Assembly: GCA_024734495.1 (NCBI GenBank)
Contig: JALMQS010000069.1
Location: forward strand, 1,135,578 to 1,199,577
DNA length: 64,000 bases
Source: Forficula auricularia
Lineage: Eukaryota; Arthropoda; Insecta; Dermaptera; Forficulidae
Direction of reading: 5' to 3'
This document shows, in pieces, positions 22,701 through 33,800 of this stretch (positions are counted from its first letter, which is position 1; every line of letters starts with the position of its first letter). The notes under the pieces were generated by a model that saw only the letters and a list, made by a program, of their open reading frames with translations, was not told where the DNA came from and ran no database searches. The translations under genes were made by a program, and so were the position numbers.

Positions 22701-25700
22701 ATTAAAGCACGTAAACTCAATAATAATCATCCTCTTGGAAAGCAATGGCAAACTACCAAGTGTATAATTGCCTAGTCAACCTCTCCAAACTAGCCGTTCG
22801 GAACCGGCGTTAAAAAGTAGGTCCCGTATATCTGTGTAAAACAGCTAAACACAGCATAGTTATATGTTAGAGAGGTGCCGAAACTTCAGGGAGACCTGAT
22901 ATGCCACTTAAAGAAAAAGAATAATCATAAAATAAATAAATATTTTTTAAGATTATATTATAATTAACGATCGTAAATAAAGTCTTTGACCATTTTTCAA
23001 TATTGGGACTTTTCGCTTATTCACTTTACCATACAGGGTATGGTCAAGTATTGTAATCGTGCATGAAAAAAGTAGTTTTTTTCCTTCTTTTTTCGAAATA
23101 TCTCAAAAACAGCTGAACTATTTTGATTAAAAAAATTGGGCGAAACCATGGCATTTCGGTCTACAAAAAAGCCCTAATAAGTGAACATCGGAAAAATTAT
23201 ATTTTTTGAGATAATAATTGTTTTGTCAAAATGTCAGTTAGTTAGTCTGTGCGTTTCCAAATTTTTGTGGACGAGCTAGCTCAAAAACTAGTGTGAATAT
23301 TGAAACCAAATTTCACACGTAGTTTTGGTACATTGAGATTAAGAGCTGATTAGATTTTGGTGCATATCGATACAAAATTAAGGGGGGGGGGGGTTAAAAT
23401 TTAAAATTATAATATTTTCAATCTAAAAAAACAAGAAAAATGAAATATACTATAAAATGAAGGTAAAATAACGAAAATATTTTTTTTCTGGCGTCAAAAA
23501 ATAAAAATCTAGGCCTTTTGAGCAAACTCAACCAAATTTTGTATACATAATCAGTGGGCCCATAGAACACTGAAAATGCTTCTTCTTCTTTTATCTTTTA
23601 TCCAACGCCCGATACTGTAAATGCAAAAACAAACCACTCAAAATGTGGGGCGGTGGTCAAAAAATGAAAATCTAGGCCCTTGTACCAAACTCTGGTTATA
23701 AGTGTATGGTAAAGTCAAGTTGATGGCCACATCAGAACGTGTCAATTAATTTTTTTTATATATCCACCGATCTGGAAAAATAAATCACATTTGGAGATTT
23801 AAAAAATTGCCGTTTACAGAATTTTTTGGACTTCAAAGAGTCTTTAGGACTAATTATAAGTCGAATAAGATAGTAGGTAGGTATTTCATTTTTTAAGGTT
23901 TCGTTTAAAAATTAAAATGTGGCCCTATCAGTCTCCTTACAACATCTAACCGTTCGTCTGACTAAAAAATAAATCACCATTTGGAGATTCTAAAAATTGA
24001 CAAATTTTGGAAGTAACGAAATAATTTAATGTGAAATAAGAGATGATGCGGAATAATGGAGTTTTGATTTTTCTAGGGGGCTAATGAGTATTGACGGGGG
24101 CATTGCCCAGCTTGCTCCCTCTAACTACGCCCTTGCCAACACTATCCCCCGAGGGTGAACCGCGACCTAATATGCTGTACATCTACTTCCACTTGTACTT
24201 CCAAATATTTCAAAGTACTTCCAAATATTTCCAAGTACTTCCAAATATTCCCAAGTACTTTCAAATATTCCCAAGTACTTGCAAATATTTCCAAGTACTT
24301 CCAAATATTTCCACGTACTTTCAAATATTTCCAAGTACTTCCAAATGTTTCCAAGTAATTGCAAATATTTCCAAGTACTTCCAAATATTTCCAAGTACTT
24401 CCAAATATTTCCAAGTAAGGTCAGGTGGGGTAACTGGGCCAGCTTCTTTTGTTTTCCCAAGGATAGTAGTCCATATTTTTGGCTATAACTAAGCTTCCTC
24501 ACAATCTATAGATCTCGTGACTATATTAATTGAAAGATGAAATTTTCTTCAAAGAATCATGATACTTTCAACTTTTGATTATTCAAAATTTTGGAATTAT
24601 CTTAAGTTGAATGTAAAGTTTTGCTGTTGGCCCAGTTAAACGCGTTGTGAGGTAATTGGACCAGCCCAGCTTATTTGCTGTTTTTTTAATTTTTAACATC
24701 TTTTGAGCAGTTGGACATGTTCCCCTATCCCTCAAGGCCCTGGCCGTAGGTAGAATTAGTCTCATTTGTATATGGATTAAAAATAATCAAAGATGTAAGC
24801 GATTCGGGGTAATTGGGCCCTGACTAGGCTGGCCCAGTTGCACCAAGACCTCTATTTTTTTTATTCTATTGAATTTTTTAAGGTAGATAAGTTTAAACGC
24901 CACGTATAATTTTTAAAATCAATTTTTATTACAGAAAATATAAAAAAAGTTTCATAAATCAAACAACTAAACAAAATAATTTCATTTTACCCATTGAAAT
25001 AAAGTTAAATAAGTTCCTTATGCTTAAGAAAGCCTTAATTAAGTACTTACTCAAGTCTCAATATTTTCACGGAACCGGGTAAGGCAACTAGGTAAGAAGT
25101 AAGCACATAACTAGGTAAATAAGTAAATAAGTAATTAACTTAACTAAGTACTTAAGTATAAAATAAACTTAATGAAATTTCTCTAATTCAGGAACTCTGA
25201 AAATTTCCCATTAATATGAAAAAGTGAATTGCGCTAAAAAAATGCAGTAAAATTAAAAAGTTCTGGGGTTACAGGACCCCTGGCCCAGTTGCCCCCGGCC
25301 CCAGTTACCCCACCTGACCTTACTTCCAAATGTTTCCAAGTAATTGCAAATATTTCCAAGTACTTCCAAATATTTCCAAGTATGTACTTCCAAAATACTT
25401 TCAAAGAGGTGTACACCTACTTCCAATCGCGGATCACCCCTCGCTATCCCCCCTAAATAAAATATTCTCTTAATAGTAATGAAAATTCATCTGTAATTGA
25501 ATTGTTTAACCTTCCATTTTAGATGTTTAATCCATATCATTATTCATCGTCGAGTTCCTCTGAAGATGAACCTTTAGAACTACAAGCGAGACGACCTGCA
25601 GACGACCATCGATGTAACAAATGTAATCAGTGCCTCGACGGGAAAATTTGCTTAACACCGGCTCAACAACGGGATCGAAATATACGTATTCTGTTTGATG

Positions 25701-25813
25701 TTCTGAACAAGAATAAACCCGTGAAACATAAGTACAGCCCGACGTGTGTTAATAATTGTCCACAATGTGCACGACGAGCCCCTCTTCTCTGCTTTCCAAT
25801 AAATGATTATTAA
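19771..25813 (+). CDS. Gene B: unrecognised Cys-rich and acidic protein with two frame breaks in its middle exon
   Basis: Three exons share phase 0: 19771-19917 (49 codons from ATG; acceptor TATTCTAG, donor GTGAGT), 21801-22386 (donor GTAAAG) and 25523-25813 (acceptor CCATTTTAG, stop TAA, AATAAA at 25846-25851). Exon 1 has Cys pairs (CHLCFNC, CSQC). The last exon has CNKCNQC and CPQCARR, suggesting metal-binding knuckles. The middle exon is Glu/Lys/Ser-rich and includes VDVVELIRLWMVKWKAFLNE. It changes frame twice, in or near an A7 run at about 21904-21910 and again near 22030-22045. ATG 19771 directly follows an acceptor, so it may be internal to a longer protein that could include gene A exons. 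Family not recognised. Either a recent pseudogene or assembly indels. Confidence 0.6.
20450..21595. mobile_element. Long foldback element, about 520-bp arms, in gene B intron 1
   Basis: The left arm (about 20455-20965) and right arm (about 21085-21590) are imperfect inverted copies. Shared words include CTCTCGATA.., GAATTATAAATGAGAAAGAA, GATTCGC, ACAAATATTCTAATAAAAGT and AGTACTGAATCGATTT. The spacer is about 120 bases. No coding sequence lies within. Transcribed from gene B it would form a long double-stranded stem. Confidence 0.75.
22540..22900 (+). mobile_element. Partial SINE body plus a 50-bp local duplication
   Basis: ATCATCCTCTTGGAAAGCAA occurs twice here, near 22546 and 22726. The SINE body (CTAGCCGTTCGGAACCGG, CCCGTATATCTGTGTAAAAC) follows the second. 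Between them a block of about 50 bp (TTATTAACAAAAACTCAAAA..) duplicates 19605-19655. Confidence 0.55.
23025..23745 (+). repeat. Second long copy of the AAATTTTGTATACATAATC repeat family
   Basis: It runs from CCATACAGGGTATGGTCAAG to AAGTTGATGGCCACATCAGA, in the opposite orientation to 5250-5975. It includes the shared middle (ATAATTGTTTTGTCAAAATG) and a G10 run at about 23383. Confidence 0.65.
24190..24417. repeat. 20-bp minisatellite, about 11 units
   Basis: The unit is CCAAGTACTTCCAAATATTT with few substitutions. It produces overlapping long open frames on both strands that are not genes. Confidence 0.9.
24418..25320. mobile_element. 903-bp TIR element inserted at TA inside the minisatellite
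   Basis: Termini AGGTCAGGTGGGGTAACTGG and its inverted counterpart (ending CCCCACCTGACCT) are flanked by TA at 24416-24417 and 25321-25322. The minisatellite continues on both sides, so this is a clean nested insertion of Tc1/mariner type. Internal words GGGGTAATTGGGCC and GGTAATTGGACCAG resemble the terminus. No transposase frame is visible. Confidence 0.8.
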
Positions 25814-26068
25814 ACATTTCTATATGTAACTCTAGCGATTATAACAATAAAAAAAATATTAATGAAACAGTTTATTTTTAACCGATTTATTAAAAGAGGA
25901 GACCCCTCTTCTGAGCCAGTATCAATTTCACATAATGAGACATTTTCATAAGGTCATATAGGGTGCATACGTGCATAGGGAAATTTCGTACAAATCGATC
26001 AAAGGGTTTGGACTAGGGATGTTACGGAGCTTCGAATCCGACTCCGAAAGGTCGAAACTTCCGATTGA

Positions 26069-26976
26069 TTTTTAACCGACTTCAAAAAGGAGGAGGTTCT
26101 CAATTCGACTGAATTTTTTTTGTGTCTATGTTACCTGATATTTTCACCAATTGTGAACCGATTTTGATGATTTTTTTGGGTTCAGTCTAGTTTCCGATTG
26201 GTCCCGTTTTTTTCATTGGTATTGGACCTTTTTATGCTATGTTTGTTTAGGCATAAGTTCTTTGTTTATGAACCGATTTCGATGATTCTTTTTATATTGG
26301 AAAGAGCGTACCTAGGGGTGGTCTCATATTAATTTGGTCAAGTTCTGATGAAATGATCAATGACGAATTATGAGCAAATAATCGAAATTATAGTAAATAA
26401 AATCTTATATAAAAAATCAATCTTAAAACGTTCATTTAAAACCCGCAAACGTTTCTGAAGAATTTCTATATTTATGAATTTAATTTTATTATCATTTTCT
26501 GATTCATTCGCCCGACCCTTTCTCTTACGAGATGCATGCAAGAGTATTATATTAAGTCACTATTAATAACATCACTAAAAAGAGAAAAATAAAAATATAA
26601 AAAATGCTTCAAAAAAATTAAATGCAACAAATAAAATAATAAAACTCAAAAATAAAATAAAATACACTAAAATGTATAAAATAATTATCTAATTTAGTTA
26701 CAACTAAACGACAAAATATTATACATGAAATCACTTTTTGAAGTCGGTGCTAAACAAACTATATAAGCGAGCGTACCCGCCAATCGTACTAAGTAAGATC
26801 AGTCGAGTTCGATTTATAAAATGTATATGTTTGGCACCGACTTCAAAAAGTGATTTCATGTTAATATTTCGTCGTTTAGATTGTAACTAAATAAGATAAT
26901 TATTTTATACCTTTTAGTGCATTTTATTTTATTTTTGAGTTCTTATTATTTAATTTGTTGCATTTAAGATTTTTCG
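26069..26976. mobile_element. Element with ACCGACTTCAAAAAGG ends and an internal palindrome
   Basis: The left end ACCGACTTCAAAAAGGAGG faces a right end CGAAGTCGGTTTT. Inside, arms of about 150 bp (26598-26753 and 26835-26985) mirror each other around GCACCGACTTCAAAAAGTG. It is inserted in a short GAATCCGACTCC.. host repeat that also carries the next element. Confidence 0.55.
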
Positions 26977-27035
26977 AAGTCGGTTTTATTTTTTTTTATA
27001 AAAATTATTATACATCTCGAATCGGAGGTTATAAC

Positions 27036-27922
27036 TAGGGCTCGGATTTCACCCTATTTGCCTTTTTTTATTTATGGCTTAAAATTTAGGCCAATATCTA
27101 TCCGTTTCATTAAATTCTGAATAAAATAAGAGGCATTTTTGTTAGTGCCTATAAAGCCTATTTGACCTATTCTGGGTGTTAGTGCCTATTTCATCGATAT
27201 TAAATGCCTTTTTAGTGCCTATTTGAACTAAAATTGGAAATTTTCTTTTTTAAGATACATTTTGTAAATTTAAAAGTTTTTTTGAATTATTAAGAAAATA
27301 TTCCGAAAAATTTATAAGTTTGGGGTACCTGGATCCAAGCAGCTATATATTAAGCTCCCCATTTGGATGAAATTCAAAAGGTACATTTGAAATTTATTTT
27401 TTTAAATATTCTTTTGTAATTCTATTTATTTATTAATTTAGGTCATAGAAACAATCAATGTAGATGATGCTTTATCTATAAGGGAGGCTAAGAATGCTTT
27501 ATCTTCTATTACTCTTGAGGCTGATTTAGCATATATAAAGTGTAATTTTAACAATCTACCTGTAACCATTACAGCATTAGAAGCAAGAAATCTCTCTTTT
27601 GATAGAGTCCATAAAAATATTCCAGAGATTTCAAGAAAATATCAAAAAAGCATCTGGTCCTATTGCCTTCAATCTCAATCAAAAAATGGACAAAATACTG
27701 AAGCGGAATCCTGGTTGGACAATAATGGAAAGAATAGCCAGGAATTTAGGAGGATATAGTAGTGCAAAAGAGGAAAATTTAACACCATCCGAAATGGTTT
27801 ATTTGAAATTAAGTGCCTATTTTTTTACTTAAATGCCTTTTTAAGTGCCTATTTTAGTTATTTTTAGTGCTTAGTTGCCTGCCTATTTTAAAAATTTTTA
27901 GTGCCTATAAATCCCAGCCCTA
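27036..27922 (+). mobile_element. hAT-type element with decayed transposase-like reading frame
   Basis: An 8-bp duplication GTTATAAC (27028-27035 and 27923-27930) flanks ends TAGGGCTCGGATTT / AAATCCCAGCCCTA. Eight-base duplications are the hAT hallmark. The interior is reminiscent of the C-terminal part of hAT transposase-derived proteins (..INVDDALSIREAKNALSS, then after a frame change DKILKRNPGWTIMERIARNL). It is too short and broken to be active. Confidence 0.65.
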
Positions 27923-28129
27923 GTTATAACGAAGATCGAAAGATTCGACAGCGGCCAGCCAGAGCGCGTACCTACAAGTTTTGCCTTGTTTTAATTAAGC
28001 ATATTTTTCTATTGTTGCATGTTAGGTATTTACTATGTGTATTATTATTTATTTCACTGATTAAAGAGACTGATTACTGAATTATATTTCTATTAGTTCA
28101 TTTAGACCTGCTTATAACAGTTAGATCAT

Positions 28130-28960
28130 CTTCATACTAGGCAATTCCCAGGTGACGAAACTGAAACTCGAGTAACATGGGAGTATCTTAGAAATCACTT
28201 CCAATGTTAAGTAGTGGGGAGACACAAACGGAGCGATTCCCAAGAGACGCGTATCTGACCAAAAACATAAATGTGAAAAAGGGGCCAATTTTGGTACAAA
28301 TGGCTTCGCGGACAAGAGTTGAGATCTAAACGGGTACCAAGTTCCATAGCAGTTGCTTAAATCATAGCTATAGGAATGTACAACGTTCTTCAATTGATTT
28401 AAAAGACTATTATAACTTGCCAAGTTATAAATTCAATATCAAAGAACAAATTTTCTTTTAATCAATTGAGCCGTTTATTTTGAAAGTGGCCTAAGTCCAA
28501 TTTTGAAAAAAATGAGTTAATACCAGATTTAGTTAGAGATATATACTTCGTTTCATATTTATAATATCAAAGTCAAAGGAGTACAATATCCTCTTGAATT
28601 TGTCAAAATAAATCATCAAAATATATATAAATATATGTATTTATAAAAATATAAATACAAATATCTCAAAATAACAAATAATGGACTTAGGCCACTTTCA
28701 AAATAAACGTCTCAATTGAAGAACGTTGTACATTCCTATAGCTATGAGCTATGATTTAAGCAACTTCTATGGAACTTGTTACCCGTTTAGATCTCAACTC
28801 TTTTGTCGGCGAAACCATTTGTACCGAACTTGGTCCCTTTTTCACATTTATCTTTTTGGTCAGATATCATTAATTTTTGAAAAGTTTTATCCTTTAATTT
28901 ATCTAAATAATTACACACTTAAACATTTATATTAATAATTGTTAAATATTTCTCATAAAA
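28130..28960. mobile_element. Second copy of the foldback repeat seen at 18160-18790
   Basis: Inverted arms at about 28130-28461 (-) and 28712-28935 (+) contain TTTAGATCTCAACTC and TTTGTACCGAACTTGG. The apex is split by a 242-bp insertion at 28470-28711. Confidence 0.6.
28470..28711. mobile_element. 242-bp TIR element with 8-bp duplication TCAATTGA
   Basis: TCAATTGA stands at 28462-28469 and 28712-28719. The ends GTTTATTTTGAAAGTGGCC / GGCCACTTTCAAAATAAAC are inverted repeats. Non-coding and probably hAT-like. Confidence 0.7.
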
Positions 28961-29380
28961 TATTTGTTAAAAACCCGGTCGGTTTTTCATAAATTTCACC
29001 CCTTCATTTTGGGCCCCGAGAAGGGAAAGTTTCGGTCTATCAATTTTCAACTTTATTAATGTGCCAAGCTTTACCAGTAAGCCAAATTTCAGCGTTCTAG
29101 CTTGATTGTATTTTCACTATATCTTAATTAAGCCTATAATAAAGTTCACCCCTTCATTTTAGGTCCTGAAAAAGGCAAAGTTTCACTTTTTTCGATTTTT
29201 TCCTATAATTGTAGCCCTAACTCTACCAGCATGCCAAATTTTAGAATTCTAGGATCAGAATTATGGATTTTAGTAATAATAAAATAATAATTAAATACAA
29301 TAATGTTAGCTCAGTGATGTCAATAAAGAAGTTATTATTTGCTTTTATCATTACAGGTTTTATTTATAATCATAATTTGA

Positions 29381-29918
29381 TTAAGGAGGTTCTTTCGCGA
29401 CAATCCACACAAAAAAGTTTTAGCCTCGTAACCAATCTATAAATATGAACGGAACTAAAATTTTAGGTTATGTTTTTTAACGTGACTGTAGCACCTCACA
29501 CTACGAAATCTCTATATGGATACACACATACTAACCGGATCGTTTCTAAACCATTGTGTTTATATCCCCTCCACTAAAAATAATCGCCCAAATATGTTTG
29601 TTTTTTTTTTATCAAAACTACATGGTAAATAATTTCAATTTTTTTAAGTTACTCCGAATATATTATTCTAACAAATATTAGTTTTTCATCAAGATGGTGA
29701 AAGTCCTTCAATGAAAAAAATAAAATAATGATCATATCCCCACCCTTTCCCTATCTACTCTATGTAAAAATGTAATTTTTAATTGCAATTATTTCATGTT
29801 TGGTGTGGTAAATCGTCTTCAAGTTTTAACAGTGTGTATTATGTTTTTAATGACATACTATATATTCCAAGTTTCAAAAACTTCTTGAATTTTTGCATTT
29901 GTGAAAGAGCTACCTTAA
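29381..29918. mobile_element. piggyBac-type MITE bounded by TTAA, about 535 bp
   Basis: TTAA at 29381-29384 and 29915-29918 bounds an element with TIRs GGAGGTTCTTTCGC / GTGAAAGAGCTACC. A closely similar copy lies inverted at 60229-60721. No open frame for a transposase is present. Confidence 0.6.
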
Positions 29919-30865
29919 ATTAAGAAACAGATTCACCTTAAGGTTAAAAAAAAAAGACACGGTCAGAAACCGAATAAATGGCTTAGAAAATAAAACATGT
30001 ATCTTCGAGTTTACAAAATAAATACCCATGAAATAAATTTAATATTTTATTGGTGTTTCGAAATAGACTAATGATAATTACACTTTCACGAGGATTAGTG
30101 TTTCTTAATAAAAAATTTACAAATATTTATACTTTATTTAGTTGATATCAGAGTAGTAAATAGTATAAGAGGAGAATAATTTTCAATAATAAAAGAGATG
30201 ATAATTTATTTGTATTTTTAATTTTCTCAATAGTTTTTATAATATTTTTATCCAGGGATGGATGAAAAAAAAATATTTTTATAATAAAGCAATATAATAA
30301 AAAAAATAAATGTTAAGTAATTAAAATATCATTAAAAAAAATATAAAAATACGCTAAACATAACTAAAAATTTCACTGGGAAGATTTCCTAATGAGAAAT
30401 TTACAAAAACTATTCAAGATGTAAGTAGATATATCGAAATCAAGGGACCTAATTTAAAAACCCAAAGATAAACATTTTTATTTTTGTCTTAGATAACAAA
30501 AGTGATGAAAAATATCATCAAAAAGTAAGTAAATTTTTTTTATAATTTATTAATATTGGTAAAAATTTTTTTTTTCTAGCCTACAATATTCCCTGGTTAT
30601 GAAGGAAAAAATATACTTTAAATTAAAAATTCATTTTAGCAACTTGATTTACTTTTTTTTTTATACCATGGGCGAAAAATTTGTTTGTATTTTACTTATA
30701 GGGTTTTAAATTGGGCTACCGAGATTATATTTATATATTAATATCTAAACTAGAAACTTATAAAATAGAATAATAAATTGGATATCAATATTTTTATATA
30801 AGAATATGTTTTAAGCAAATTATAACATAAGAGCATTAATAAGAGATTTTTCTTCCTTTATAAAT

Positions 30866-33800
30866 TTAAAGTATTCTTAGCGTATTTCTCCCAACAAGTG
30901 TTATAATTTGTAGATCTTGAAGCTCTCGAAGGGCATCTTCAAAGGCTTCTCTTGTCACAACCTGCAATTAAAAAATCAGATTATATACTATATATATATT
31001 TAATAATAATAATAATTTATATCCAAGCTGTTATGGATTATTTTTACTTTACCATACAGAGTATGGTCATGTATTGTAATCGTGCATGAAAAAAGTAAAA
31101 AAATTAAAAAACTAGACCCTTGTACCAAACTCAACCAAATTTTGTATACATAATCCGTGGGCCCACAGAAGTCTAATGCAAAAACTAACAGCCCGAAATG
31201 GGGGGGGGGGGGGGCAAAAAATGAAAATCTAGGCCCTTGTACCAAACTCAACCAAATTTTGTATACATAATCAGTGGGCCGCAGAAAACTAAAATTACAA
31301 AATGGAGGTGGGGGATGAATTTCTAGGCTCTTGTACCAAACTCAACCAAATTTTGTATACATAATCAATGGGCCCCCAGAAGTCTAACAATGCAAAAACT
31401 AACTCCCCTCCCTACATGATTATAAATAATTTTATTAAATATTAAATATAAGTGAGGGGCCTGGTTGAATGGTAAAAGTCAAGTGGATGGCCACATCAGA
31501 ACGTGTCAGTTTATTTTTTATAGTTTTTGTTTAGAGTTGTATTCACTCTTTCGGAAATTTAACCAGAATGCTAAAAATGCAACCCGGGAACTTGGCTTGT
31601 CCTCCGAGGTGTAACCAATCTGACATATTTTTTTTTTTTTTCTTTTCTCTCCCCCTAATGGCCTTGGAATGAATTCCATTGTAGCCAGTCTACCATGAGT
31701 TTATAAATAATTAGAACAATAAATTAAAAATAAATAATAAATAACTATATACATAATAAATAAATATATCAATAATAAATAAATAAATAAATAGCAAACA
31801 AATAAATAAACAATAAATAAACAATTAAATAATAAATAAATAGAACAATAAATTAATAAATAAATAATGAAAAAAATGTTCCAAATAATAAAAATTTCAC
31901 ATGGAAAACACAAATTAGGTATAATAACTCTCGTTGTCAATTGCGTTATAACTTGATCTTGTTTGCTAGGATAAACCTAATCAATGTTTTGTGTATTTCC
32001 TCTCTCTCGAAAGACAAAAGATGCGCCAGATTCCATGGCCTTTGAACATCGTTGGCAATCAATTCACCCTCTAATCTATCTCTAAATCTAAATTTTGGAC
32101 AACTAAATATCATATGATTGAGACATCCCCATGATGTACCATCACATGAACACTCTCCCTTATCATACAGTCCTATTTTAAAAAGATGAGCCGGATACAG
32201 AGCATGGTTTAGTCTCATTCTATTTATAGTAGAATAGAATATTCTAGGTCCAATTGTCTCATGATACCATGGAATTCTGCCAACCTTACTTCTCAACAAA
32301 TAAAAGTTGAAACCTTTAAGTCTTGAAGATTCTATCCATTGTCTTTGCCATTCTTTATTATTATTCATTTTAATTTTAGTCATTATATCGTTCACTGGGA
32401 TTGCTTTTGTTGGAAAATTTATACTAGCATTTTTGGCCATTGCATCTGCTTTCTCATTCGCACAAATTCCAGAATGACTTTTAATCCACATCAGTTCTAT
32501 TTCTTTGCCCATTTGTCCAACTTGGTATATTTCTTTTTTAATTTTCAATAGGAGAAAATTTAATTTGGCAAATTCTATTGTGTTCAGTGTTGTTAGTACT
32601 GATAGGGAGTCTGAACAGATTATAAACTTTTTACAATTGATATTTTTTATATAATTTATTGCTTCATAGATAGCCATTGCTTCTGCGGTGAAAATCTGAC
32701 ATATAGAACGCGTACAACTTTTTACTCAAAGATTTAATATTCATAATTAAGGAATTTCGCAATTACTTGATTTTAAATCTAAAAATACAGTCAAACCATA
32801 TATTTTAATTAGAATATTTTAATGGTTTTGTTTTTTGAAAATTTTCCTTGGCAATAGAATGACCTAATTCCTTATTTGAATATAAAAGACAAATGTAGAT
32901 AGTATCAGAGTTAAGATTTCTAAAGAAAATCAAGAGAAATAATTTTATAATTTTCTCATTAATATATCAAAGAATAAATAACATATTACCGAGAATTGTT
33001 TTTGATCGCGTTTTTAAACAAGATATATATATCGCGGGACTACTGCTGGTTGAATCTTTAAGTCTGGACTAAGAGAGAATGGAAAAGATGTGATCCATCT
33101 AGCTATGATCCAGCATCATTTCGAGATTAGCCCGCATGACGCTTTTATATCAAACAGTGATATGGATCACCAAATGAATTTGTAATCTGAGATGTTATAC
33201 ATATATTCAATCCCCCAGACAAGCGCGCTCGATCTGTTAACACGTGTGTTAGGTGTTTTCCATCAATTAATTAATCATGAGTTTCATTCGATCGCGAATC
33301 GAATGCAGGTGATTTTTGTCAAATATTAAGTGAAAATAATATCCGAATTTATATATTTCTAACTTGAAATAATGAAGTTAAATAATTTTATAATTTTCTC
33401 ATTAATATATCAAAGAATAATTAACACAAGAGAGGTGGTCAACTATTTCAGAGTCAGTTCTGCATTTTTGTGTTCAATTCCGGAAGGATTGAATACAACC
33501 CTTTTGACCTATTAAAATTATCCATAACACCTCGGATTTAGCAGTAGACAACCTCTCTTGAATTTTTATAAAAATCTTAACTCAGCTAGTATCGGCATTT
33601 ATCTTTTTTCTAATAATTTATATTTATTTCTTGGGCCTCTGCAGATTAGAAACCAAGTAGAATACTTCAATGAGTCCACATCCATTAAAGATAAGAGGGT
33701 CTGATAGAAATGGATGCCCTTTGTAGGAATACACGGAATAAGAAAGAAGAAGAGGAAATATGAATTTAGAGATCCAGAATATAGGTAAGTTTATATCAAA

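Larger units (their letters stand above)
24150..25443. mobile_element. MITE with internal 20-bp tandem array, split by a nested element
   Basis: Outer ends GAGGGTGAACCGCGACC (24151) and TCGCGGATCACCCCTCG (to 25443) form an imperfect TIR. Between them lies an array of CCAAGTACTTCCAAATATTT units at 24190-24417 that resumes at 25321-25400 after a 903-bp insertion. Related small elements without the long array lie at about 39795-39855, 40033-40205 and 45384-45520. Confidence 0.65.

Noticed and set aside
24091..24502. Overlapping 90-133-codon frames on both strands
   Set aside because: Produced by the 20-bp tandem array; open in several frames at once.
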